From Fluviicola sp. (GTDB lineage: Bacteria > Bacteroidota > Bacteroidia > Flavobacteriales_D > Crocinitomicaceae): 6,863 nucleotides of DNA. The stretch is taken from contig NZ_JASLCN010000015.1 in NCBI RefSeq assembly GCF_030151805.1, positions 1-6,863 on the forward strand. Direction: 5' to 3'. Below are positions 1-3,719 of the stretch, piece by piece; position 1 is the first letter of the stretch, and each line of letters opens with the position of its first letter. The translations under genes and the position numbers were made by a program. Below the pieces are notes generated by a model. The model was not told where the DNA came from. It did no database searches and saw only the letters and a program-made list of their open reading frames with translations.

Positions 1-378
1 AGCAGGAAAGGTTCCGTCAGCACTTTGTTCTCCTGCGTTTGCTGAAGATGCTTTTACCTGTACTTTCACATTGTTCAATGTATGAACGTGCGGAGGAATG
101 TTACTTGTCAAAAGTGTTGTGGTTGTTGTACCTGCAACTTCTCCCATTGAGTAGTAAGGTAAACCAGGTCCCTGACCTTGTCCGATTGGTACACGTCCCT
201 GTAAATCAGGAAGTGCGAATGTAGTAGTTCCGTTTCCACCGTAAGTTGTGCCTAACAATGAAAACAAAGCCGTGTTTTGCGCAATTGATAGAATCTGTCC
301 TTGGCAAGTTGCGTAGCCTTTTGGAGCGAAGTTAAATCCAAATAGTTTTACTTCGCCGATAAATGGTTCAGTAGACAT
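1..378 (-). CDS. Phage tail collar domain / microcystin-dependent protein (MdpB-like), C-terminus cut off by window edge
   Basis: The minus strand reads open from ATG at 378 to the window edge, giving 126 residues of an incomplete protein. It starts MSTEPFIGEVKLFGFNFAPK and continues with a 'GYATCQGQ' turn (21-28), 'ALFSLLGTTYGG' (37-48) and 'FALPDLQGRVP' (54-64). That order is the hallmark of the Tail_Collar domain found in phage short-tail-fibre proteins and in bacterial microcystin-dependent proteins. An 'IPPHVH' stretch (93-98) supplies two histidines spaced HxH, a metal-binding pattern seen in this family. Bacterial members are usually about 170-200 residues, so roughly the last third is missing. 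They often occur as two or three tandem paralogues, so relatives may lie just left of the window; that is inference. No phage structural genes are visible here, so a free-standing bacterial gene is more likely than a prophage remnant. The physiological role is unclear. Family call is secure; function is not. Confidence 0.88.
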   Translation of the reverse strand, partial: MSTEPFIGEVKLFGFNFAPKGYATCQGQILSIAQNTALFSLLGTTYGGNGTTTFALPDLQGRVPIGQGQGPGLPYYSMGEVAGTTTTTLLTSNIPPHVHTLNNVKVQVKASSANAGEQSADGTFPA

Positions 379-510
379 AGTTATTATTTGTTTAAAAGTT
401 ACTTTTCTACAAATGACAACTGAAAGTTATTCAAGCAATAGACCTGTTGAGGTAAATGAAAGAATAGCGGTGTTATCATCAGTGAATGTTTAATTTTTAT
501 CGGTTTTTAA

Positions 511-537
511 CAAAGATAGAGGATTAATCACAACAAA
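511..537 (-). promoter_or_regulatory. Candidate promoter for the tail-collar gene (TAnnTTTG class)
   Basis: On the minus strand positions 518-511 read TATCTTTG, an exact match to the Bacteroidota -7 consensus TAnnTTTG. A TTTG lies upstream at 537-534, with a 15-bp spacer, a little shorter than the usual 17-23. A start near 504 would give a leader of about 125 nt before the ATG at 378. The -7 match is seen directly; the role is inferred. Confidence 0.5.
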
Positions 538-577
538 AAGGCGATAATACCCGAAGAAGCGTCGATAAACGAATAAT

Positions 578-593
578 CAAGGGGAAACCCTTG
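578..593. other. Small perfect hairpin with GAAA tetraloop
   Basis: CAAGGG (578-583) and CCCTTG (588-593) pair perfectly around a GAAA loop, a stable GNRA tetraloop when read on the plus strand. No U-tract follows immediately, so it is not a normal terminator. It may be part of an untranslated RNA or be incidental. Confidence 0.4.
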
Positions 594-873
594 CCAGGAA
601 TTGTTCTTAAGAAAATAGTTCATTTTTTGCGTAATCAACTGAAATTGCAGTTTTCAGAAGGTTTGCAAATGGAAGCCCGTTTCAAAAGTCGATTGAAAAA
701 AAATATTGTGCTATCAATCATTACGTAGTCGGTTGATTAACAGAATAAATAGCATCTGAATTTATTTATGAAGCTGATTGGGGTGGATTTTGATGAATCA
801 GAAAGAATTTTTTACCCGCTCTTCCCACTGAATTCAAGGGAAATAAAAGTTAAATTAATGAAAAATGAATTTA

Positions 874-908
874 TTTGTCTGATGTAGCCATATTATACCG
901 TACCTTCG
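874..908 (+). promoter_or_regulatory. Candidate promoter of the first cold-shock gene
   Basis: TTTG at 874-877 (-33 element) and TACCTTCG at 901-908 (-7 element, one mismatch to TAnnTTTG) are separated by 23 bp, within the Bacteroidota range. Transcription would start near 915 and leave a short leader of about 23 nt. This differs from the long structured leader of E. coli cspA. Positions are read from the sequence; activity is inferred. Confidence 0.42.
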
Positions 909-937
909 CTGCAATATTTATTTAAATAACAGAGTTA

Positions 938-1132
938 ATGAACAAAGGAACAGTTAAGTTCTTCAATGAAACTAAAGGATTTGGTTTTATTAAGGAAGAA
1001 AGCTCCGAAAAAGACCATTTCGTACACGTTTCAGGATTGGTAGATGAAATTCGTGAAGGAGATTTGGTAGAGTTTGAATTAGAAGAAGGTAAAAGAGGAG
1101 TGAACGCAGTAAACGTTCGCGTAATCCAATAA
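938..1132 (+). CDS. Small cold-shock protein (CspA family, single CSD)
   Basis: This 64-residue protein is a stand-alone cold-shock domain, an OB-fold that binds single-stranded RNA/DNA and loosens RNA structure during cold or growth transitions. It opens MNKGTVKFFNETKGFGFIKE: the RNP1 motif KGFGFI is at residues 13-18 and the RNP2 region HFVHV at 27-31, where H27 replaces the usual Val/Ile. It ends with the family pattern 'EFELEEGKRGVNAVNV' (45-60). Length is normal (CspA proteins are about 65-70 aa). The start at 938 is preceded by A/T-rich sequence without a Shine-Dalgarno motif, as is usual in Bacteroidota, and KGTV follows at the expected distance. A strong terminator (1152-1192) lies just downstream, so it is probably monocistronic or only partly read into the second CSD gene. 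Family very sure; the specific paralogue symbol cannot be assigned. Confidence 0.96.
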   Translation: MNKGTVKFFNETKGFGFIKEESSEKDHFVHVSGLVDEIREGDLVEFELEEGKRGVNAVNVRVIQ

Positions 1133-1151
1133 TTGATTTTAATAAATGACC

Positions 1152-1192
1152 AAAAGAGTTTGTTCGTCTGCTGATGAATAGACTCTTTTTTT
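1152..1192 (+). terminator. Strong intrinsic terminator after the first cold-shock gene
   Basis: Positions 1152-1168 pair with 1173-1189 as a 17-bp stem containing three G-T wobbles and a 4-nt loop (TGCT). The right arm runs into a T-rich tract (1185-1192). It sits 19 bp beyond the stop codon. Its right arm contains an ATG (1174) that would extend the next gene upstream; the terminator argues against using that start. Confidence 0.88.
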
Positions 1193-1224
1193 ATTTTGTA
1201 GGATTAGAAAATTTTAAACAATTA

Positions 1225-1671
1225 ATGGCAAGATCACAAGAAACATTCAGCAAGAAAGAAATTCAAAGCAAAAAAGATAAGAAGCGTAAAGACAAGGAAA
1301 AAAAGATGTTGGAGCGTAAAGAAAATGGTAAAGCCAGTTTCGAAGATATGATTGTATATATTGACGAAAACGGAAATCAGACAACAACACCTCCCGATCA
1401 TTCGAAACGTCTTGAGTTCAATGCGGAAGATATCGTAATCGGTGTTCCGAAAAGAGAAGATGTAGAACCGGAAGATAAAATCCGTAAAGGAACTGTTACG
1501 TTCTATAATGACTCGAAAGGTTACGGTTTCATCAAAGACATTGCGTCAGGAGACAGCATCTTCGTTCACGCAAATCAATTGACTGAATCAATTACGGAAG
1601 GAAACAGAGTGAGTTTCGAAGTTGAAAAAGGTCAGAGAGGACCAACTGCGGTCAGAGTGAAAAAAGATTAA
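1225..1671 (+). CDS. Cold-shock-domain protein with lysine-rich N-terminal extension
   Basis: The 148-residue product has two parts. Residues 1-36 begin MARSQETFSKKEIQSKKDKK and are extremely basic and probably helical. Residues 37-86 form an acidic linker, and residues 87-148 are a cold-shock domain with RNP1 KGYGFI (98-103) and RNP2 IFVHA (112-116), ending 'EKGQRGPTAVRVKKD'. It probably binds RNA, with the lysine tail adding nonspecific nucleic-acid or ribosome affinity (inference). I start it at 1225 because MARSQETF-type N-termini are, as I recall, typical of Bacteroidota CSD proteins. The in-frame ATG at 1174 lies inside the preceding terminator hairpin. The domain is clearly paralogous to the 64-aa protein upstream. 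A weak -7-like TTATTTTG (1191-1198) could drive it separately. It converges with the minus-strand peroxide operon. Confidence 0.9.
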   Translation: MARSQETFSKKEIQSKKDKKRKDKEKKMLERKENGKASFEDMIVYIDENGNQTTTPPDHSKRLEFNAEDIVIGVPKREDVEPEDKIRKGTVTFYNDSKGYGFIKDIASGDSIFVHANQLTESITEGNRVSFEVEKGQRGPTAVRVKKD

Positions 1672-1729
1672 CAATCGAATTGCATCGGAATCAGACGAAT
1701 CTTCCGTTCGTTTGGTTCTCAAGGCAAAC

Positions 1730-1756
1730 AAAAAAGGCCCTCTTCCGAGGACCTTT
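1730..1756 (-). terminator. Intrinsic terminator of the peroxiredoxin-thioredoxin operon
   Basis: Read on the minus strand, AAAGGTCCTC (1756-1747) and GAGGGCCTTT (1742-1733) form a 10-bp stem with one G-T wobble. The loop is GGAA (a GNRA tetraloop), and a run of T (1735-1730) follows. It lies 4 bp past the last operon gene. On the plus strand the wobble becomes a C-A mismatch and the T-run is short, so it would end the convergent cold-shock transcript less well. Confidence 0.9.
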
Positions 1757-1760
1757 CAAT

Positions 1761-2018
1761 TTACTTGTCAATAGAACCGGTAACGCGCTTCATGAATTCA
1801 TTCAGGGCATCCCGTTGAGATTTACCGGCTTTTATTTCTTTGTGAACCTCAATGGCTCCGGAGAAGTTGGACAATAACTCTCCAAGCACATCCAGTTCTT
1901 CATCTTTCAAACCCGGAGCATCAATTAAATACTCCAGTGTTTCGATGGTTTCGTTCACATAGTCTTCATCGTTTTCTTCGATGAAAGTCACCATATGCTT
2001 AATTACCGGCAATCGCAT
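1761..2018 (-). CDS. DUF6952-like small protein, third gene of the peroxide operon
   Basis: This 85-residue acidic protein begins MRLPVIKHMVTFIEENDEDY, carries 'LKDEELDVLGELLSN' (37-51) and 'GAIEVHKE' (54-61), and ends 'ALNEFMKRVTGSIDK' (71-85). From memory it matches the Bacteroidota family named DUF6952, usually about 85 aa and found next to peroxiredoxin and thioredoxin genes. I could not check this against a database. It is predicted to be mostly helical and cytoplasmic. It has no signal peptide, membrane segment or cysteine, so it cannot be a thiol-disulfide partner; a structural, adaptor or regulatory role is possible. Its start at 2018 overlaps the end of the thioredoxin gene by 20 bp, suggesting translational coupling. 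I prefer this start because the family begins with M(K/R)LPVI. The alternative ATG at 1994 would give a 4-bp gap. No function is known to me. Confidence 0.85.
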   Translation of the reverse strand: MRLPVIKHMVTFIEENDEDYVNETIETLEYLIDAPGLKDEELDVLGELLSNFSGAIEVHKEIKAGKSQRDALNEFMKRVTGSIDK

Positions 2019-2313
2019 CTTTGATATCTTGAATGATTTCTACTTTATTTCCCTGAGCTTGTTTCACCAATTCTCCGCCTACAAAGCCCGCGAAAGTCGG
2101 CAGGTTTGAAACATCTGCAAATTTGCGCGAGTTCGGTAATTTTTCAGCATCCACATAATAGAATTCTATTCCTGGATTTTCTTCCGCCATTCGCTTAAAC
2201 TTCGGCTTGGTGATTTTACAGTTACCACACCACGATGCTCCGTATTGAACCATCACTTTTTGATTGGTATTCAATAACTGCTCTAAATTATCTTCCGTCA
2301 ACTCTGTAAACAT
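1999..2313 (-). CDS. Thioredoxin-family protein with WCGNC active site
   Basis: The 104-residue product has the length and layout of a cytoplasmic thioredoxin. It starts MFTELTEDNLEQLL, then 'MVQYGASWCGNCK' with the redox motif at W28-C29-G-N-C32. 'FYYVDAEKLP' (51-60) precedes the cis-proline loop 'NLPTF' (P72), and a 'GGELVKQAQG' segment (79-88) closes the fold. No signal peptide is present. The motif is WCGNC rather than WCGPC; changing the Pro between the cysteines normally alters redox potential and partner choice. It lies 6 bp downstream of the peroxiredoxin and overlaps the following small gene, so its most likely job is to re-reduce that peroxiredoxin, though a general thioredoxin role cannot be excluded. 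The 'trx' fold is certain; I give no numbered gene symbol because the genome probably has other paralogues. Confidence 0.94.
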   Translation of the reverse strand: MFTELTEDNLEQLLNTNQKVMVQYGASWCGNCKITKPKFKRMAEENPGIEFYYVDAEKLPNSRKFADVSNLPTFAGFVGGELVKQAQGNKVEIIQDIKDAIAGN

Positions 2314-2319
2314 GATTTC

Positions 2320-2937
2320 TTAGTTTTTGCTTAAATATTGAGCTGTGCTGATACGATCAGCTTTCATTGCTTCTTTTCCCTCTTCCCAGTTTGCAGGACA
2401 AACTTCACCGTGTGTTTGAACGTGTGTGTAAGCGTCAACCAAACGGATGTACTCCTGAACGTTACGTCCAACCGGCATGTGGTTAATTGATTCGTGGAAA
2501 ACAGTTCCCTCTTCGTCAATCAGGTAAGTTGCTCTGTAAGGAACATTGTCACCAGTTGAATCCTCATCATACGGATCGAAATCCAAAATGTCCAACTCTT
2601 CTGCCAAACGACGTGTTGAATCCGCGATTAAAGGGAATTTAACTCCTTCAATTCCACCATTGTCTTTGGATGTGTTTAACCATGCAAAGTGAACTTCAGC
2701 CGTGTCACAAGATGCTCCGATAACCAACGTGTTTCTTTTTGCGAAATCTGCGGAAGCTTCCTGGAAAGCGTGAATTTCAGTCGGGCAAACAAATGTGAAA
2801 TCTTTCGGGTACCAAAACAACAATACCTTCTTTTTGTTGTCAATTGCTTGTTTCAATACGTCGATTTGGAAAGTATCTCCCATTTCATCCATTGCATTTA
2901 CCACTACTGATGGAAATTTTTTACCTACTACACTCAT
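2320..2937 (-). CDS. ahpC: Typical 2-Cys peroxiredoxin (AhpC/Prx1 family)
   Basis: This 205-residue enzyme reduces H2O2, alkyl hydroperoxides and probably peroxynitrite in the cytoplasm. The peroxidatic site is 'PKDFTFVCPTE' (44-54), with P44, T48 and C51 forming the PxxxTxxC signature, and R135 in 'PYRATYLID' is a likely partner. The resolving cysteine is C180 in 'HGEVCPANW'. These features define the Prx1/AhpC subfamily, which forms dimers or decamers with intersubunit disulfides. A further cysteine, C77, is non-catalytic. Residues 94-98 read GGIEG, in the place of the GGLG motif of overoxidation-sensitive enzymes, and the C-terminal YF motif is missing, so it is probably a robust enzyme. 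The start MSVVGKKFP at 2937 is normal. It is the first gene of an operon with thioredoxin and a DUF6952-like gene, and no ahpF is visible, so thioredoxin is the likely reductant. A candidate OxyR site lies upstream at 3012-3025. Confidence 0.96.
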   Translation of the reverse strand: MSVVGKKFPSVVVNAMDEMGDTFQIDVLKQAIDNKKKVLLFWYPKDFTFVCPTEIHAFQEASADFAKRNTLVIGASCDTAEVHFAWLNTSKDNGGIEGVKFPLIADSTRRLAEELDILDFDPYDEDSTGDNVPYRATYLIDEEGTVFHESINHMPVGRNVQEYIRLVDAYTHVQTHGEVCPANWEEGKEAMKADRISTAQYLSKN

Positions 2938-2981
2938 TTTTAGTTGTTTTTTTATGTTTGTTTATTTGTTACTTGCTATTT

Positions 2982-2989
2982 CAAAATTC
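2982..2989 (-). promoter_or_regulatory. Candidate -7 element of the peroxiredoxin operon
   Basis: The minus strand reads GAATTTTG (2989-2982), one mismatch from TAnnTTTG. I see no good -33 element at the proper spacing, which fits an activator-dependent promoter. A start near 2975 would leave a leader of about 38 nt and put the centre of the palindrome at 3012-3025 near -43, where LysR-type activators commonly contact polymerase. Confidence 0.4.
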
Positions 2990-3011
2990 GGAAGGAAACC
3001 ATTGAATTCCT

Positions 3012-3025
3012 ATGATATATGTCAT
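3012..3025. promoter_or_regulatory. Candidate OxyR/LysR-type operator upstream of ahpC
   Basis: ATGATATATGTCAT is a 14-bp palindrome with 6 of 7 base pairs symmetric. It lies 75-88 bp upstream of the peroxiredoxin start codon. It stands alone in an intergenic region next to an OxyR-encoding gene. The symmetry is seen; OxyR binding is inferred, and the match to the E. coli OxyR consensus is loose. Confidence 0.4.
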
Positions 3026-3033
3026 CTTTTTCG

Positions 3034-3100
3034 GAGCCAGGACAATGAGCGTCAAGAGTCAGGACTGTTTTTAAGTTTTGCCTCTGCTAGTCTTGCCTCT
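3034..3100. repeat. Degenerate intergenic repeat, copy A (between ahpC and dps)
   Basis: It contains GAGCCAGGA (3034-3042), CAAGAGTCAGGAC (3053-3065) and GTCTTGCCTCT (3090-3100), in the same order as copy B at 3582-3639. Copy A is longer, with insertions between the blocks, and its hairpin is largely lost. TTGCCTCT also occurs twice here (3078-3085 and 3093-3100, 15 bp apart). It lies just past the dps stop codon, so it may end up in the dps 3' UTR. Confidence 0.65.
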
Positions 3101-3106
3101 TAAAAT

Positions 3107-3553
3107 TTATTTCCCCAACCAGGCTGCGAACATCCAATTCGTTTTTTCCTTTTCACGAACCAGATCACTCATCATTCCGTTTGTACCTTCATCGCCTAAT
3201 TCGGCAGATTCATTCAGGATTTCGCGTTCCAACTTCAAAATGGTTTCCTGCGCACTCAAAATGTAAGACATACCTTCTTTACCGTCATGGATCGTAGGAT
3301 TTTCTTTCAGATCGCTGTGTTTCAGATAATCCTCGAAACGGTGAAGCGGAGTAATCCCTAAAGTCAGAATTCGTTCTGCCAGATCATCAATAATCACCTG
3401 GGTTCTGGTGTACAATTCTTCGTATTTCAAATGCAATTCGAAGAAGTTCGTTCCTTTTATATTCCAGTGAATCGCGCGTAAATTCTGATAATGTACCTGA
3501 TATGTTGCCAGCAGACGATTCATTTTGTTGTTTAAATCTTGTTGTGAATTCAT
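3107..3553 (-). CDS. dps: Dps: ferritin-like DNA-binding / mini-ferritin protein
   Basis: The 148-residue product is a Dps mini-ferritin, which assembles into a 12-subunit shell. It oxidises Fe2+ with H2O2 at intersubunit ferroxidase sites and stores Fe3+, so it suppresses Fenton chemistry. 'RAIHWNIKG' (26-34) gives H29, 'FFELHLKYEELY' (37-48) gives H41 and E45, and 'IIDDLAERI' (54-62) gives D56 and E60. Together these reproduce the ferroxidase set at a two-residue offset from Listeria-type Dps numbering. It ends 'WMFAAWLGK', and length is within the family range (about 145-170). The short N-terminus lacks a lysine-rich tail, so DNA binding by that route is doubtful. I chose MNSQQDL at 3553; the in-frame ATG at 3595 would add 14 unfamily-like residues encoded by intergenic repeat DNA. 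It is divergent from oxyR and points toward the ahpC operon, which suggests shared peroxide control. Confidence 0.95.
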   Translation of the reverse strand: MNSQQDLNNKMNRLLATYQVHYQNLRAIHWNIKGTNFFELHLKYEELYTRTQVIIDDLAERILTLGITPLHRFEDYLKHSDLKENPTIHDGKEGMSYILSAQETILKLEREILNESAELGDEGTNGMMSDLVREKEKTNWMFAAWLGK

Positions 3554-3581
3554 AGTTATTGTTTTAATAGTTAGACTTTGA

Positions 3582-3639
3582 GAGCCAGGAGCCAAGAGTC
3601 AGGACGGTCCTGTTTCTTGGCTCTTTCCGTCTTGTCTCT
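3582..3639. repeat. Degenerate intergenic repeat, copy B (between dps and oxyR)
   Basis: GAGCCAGGA (3582-3590), CAAGAGTCAGGAC (3593-3605) and GTCTTGTCTCT (3629-3639) match the three blocks of copy A. The left half is built of roughly 7-bp units close to ARGAGYC, and the right half of their complements, so the whole is an inverted array. Such sequences may be dispersed through the genome, but only these two copies are visible in this window. Confidence 0.65.
3587..3625 (-). other. Long hairpin in the probable dps 5' leader
   Basis: Positions 3587-3597 pair with 3615-3625 (11 bp, one G-T wobble) and 3600-3604 pair with 3608-3612 (5 bp) around a 3-nt loop. The two stems are joined by a near-continuous step of one G-T wobble and one T-T mismatch. 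If dps is transcribed from about 3645, this hairpin sits in its leader and ends 33 nt before the start codon, where it could affect mRNA stability or translation. No U-tract supports a terminator on either strand. Confidence 0.55.
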
Positions 3640-3651
3640 CGTTTCACAGTT

Positions 3652-3659
3652 CAAAGTTG
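3652..3659 (-). promoter_or_regulatory. Candidate -7 element for dps
   Basis: The minus strand reads CAACTTTG, one mismatch from TAnnTTTG. No clear TTG lies 17-23 bp upstream, as at ahpC. A start near 3645 would place the centre of the palindrome at 3687-3714 about 56 bp upstream, within reach of a LysR-type activator. Weak evidence. Confidence 0.3.
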
Positions 3660-3686
3660 CTCATTTTTTAAATATAAATGATATTG

Positions 3687-3714
3687 ATTAACTTTATAAA
3701 TCTATAGAATTAAT
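3687..3714. promoter_or_regulatory. 28-bp imperfect palindrome in the dps-oxyR divergent region: candidate OxyR operator
   Basis: The sequence from ATTAACTTTATA to CTATAGAATTAAT is symmetric at 11 of 14 pairs and centred at 3700.5, ending 5 bp before the oxyR start codon. A -7-like TAACTTTA for oxyR (3689-3696) lies inside its left arm, so binding could repress oxyR. TATAAAT also occurs twice (3673-3679 and 3695-3701) exactly 22 bp, about two helical turns, apart. This layout suits a tetrameric LysR-type regulator controlling both genes. The symmetry is seen; the binding is inferred. Confidence 0.5.
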
Positions 3715-3719
3715 TTATT

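Larger units (their letters stand above)
379..937. other. 559-bp divergent intergenic region without a recognisable gene
   Basis: This region separates the collar gene (minus) from the first cold-shock gene (plus). The left part holds the collar promoter (511-537) and its leader. The right part holds the probable cold-shock promoter (874-908). Between about 519 and 870 I find no convincing protein: the open frames are under 30 codons and resemble nothing. This middle part contains a perfect 6-bp hairpin with a GAAA loop (578-593), the 10-bp palindrome TTCTTAAGAA (604-613), a 6-bp stem CTGAAA/TTTCAG (639-657), and a weak stem ATCAATC/GGTTGAT near 714-738. No strong terminator ends these elements, so a small RNA is possible but unproven. 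Confidence 0.6.

Noticed and set aside
1..378. Collar-domain gene as evidence of a prophage
   Set aside because: No other phage genes, integrase or attachment repeats are visible, and free-standing bacterial MdpB-like genes with this domain are common.
413..493. 26-codon plus-strand open frame starting ATGACAACTGAAAG
   Set aside because: Very short, overlaps the probable leader of the collar gene on the other strand, has no promoter and no recognisable protein features.
669..728. 19-codon basic open frame in the intergenic region
   Set aside because: Too short, with no supporting signal; a chance ATG in AT-rich DNA is the simpler explanation.
1174..1224. Upstream in-frame start for the second cold-shock gene
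   Set aside because: The codons lie in the right arm and tail of an intrinsic terminator and encode hydrophobic residues unlike the MARSQETF family start at 1225.
1693..1713. AGACGAA/TTCGTTT 7-bp stem after the second cold-shock gene as a plus-strand terminator
   Set aside because: No U-tract follows, and the left arm can pair alternatively with nearby CGGAA/TTCCG; too weak to call.
1680..1877. Plus-strand open frame over the terminator and the end of the DUF6952-like gene
   Set aside because: Antisense shadow: it crosses a clear minus-strand terminator and a supported gene, and its product resembles nothing.
2689..3103. Plus-strand frames antisense to ahpC and its upstream region
   Set aside because: They run opposite the well-supported peroxiredoxin and through its promoter, with no family resemblance.
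3554..3595. Upstream in-frame ATG extending Dps by 14 residues
   Set aside because: The extension is encoded by the intergenic repeat and leader; MNSQQDL at 3553 fits Dps length and the ferroxidase spacing.
3034..3639. Repeats around dps as a CRISPR array
   Set aside because: Only two imperfect copies about 550 bp apart with a gene between them, and internal 7-bp units rather than repeats and uniform spacers.
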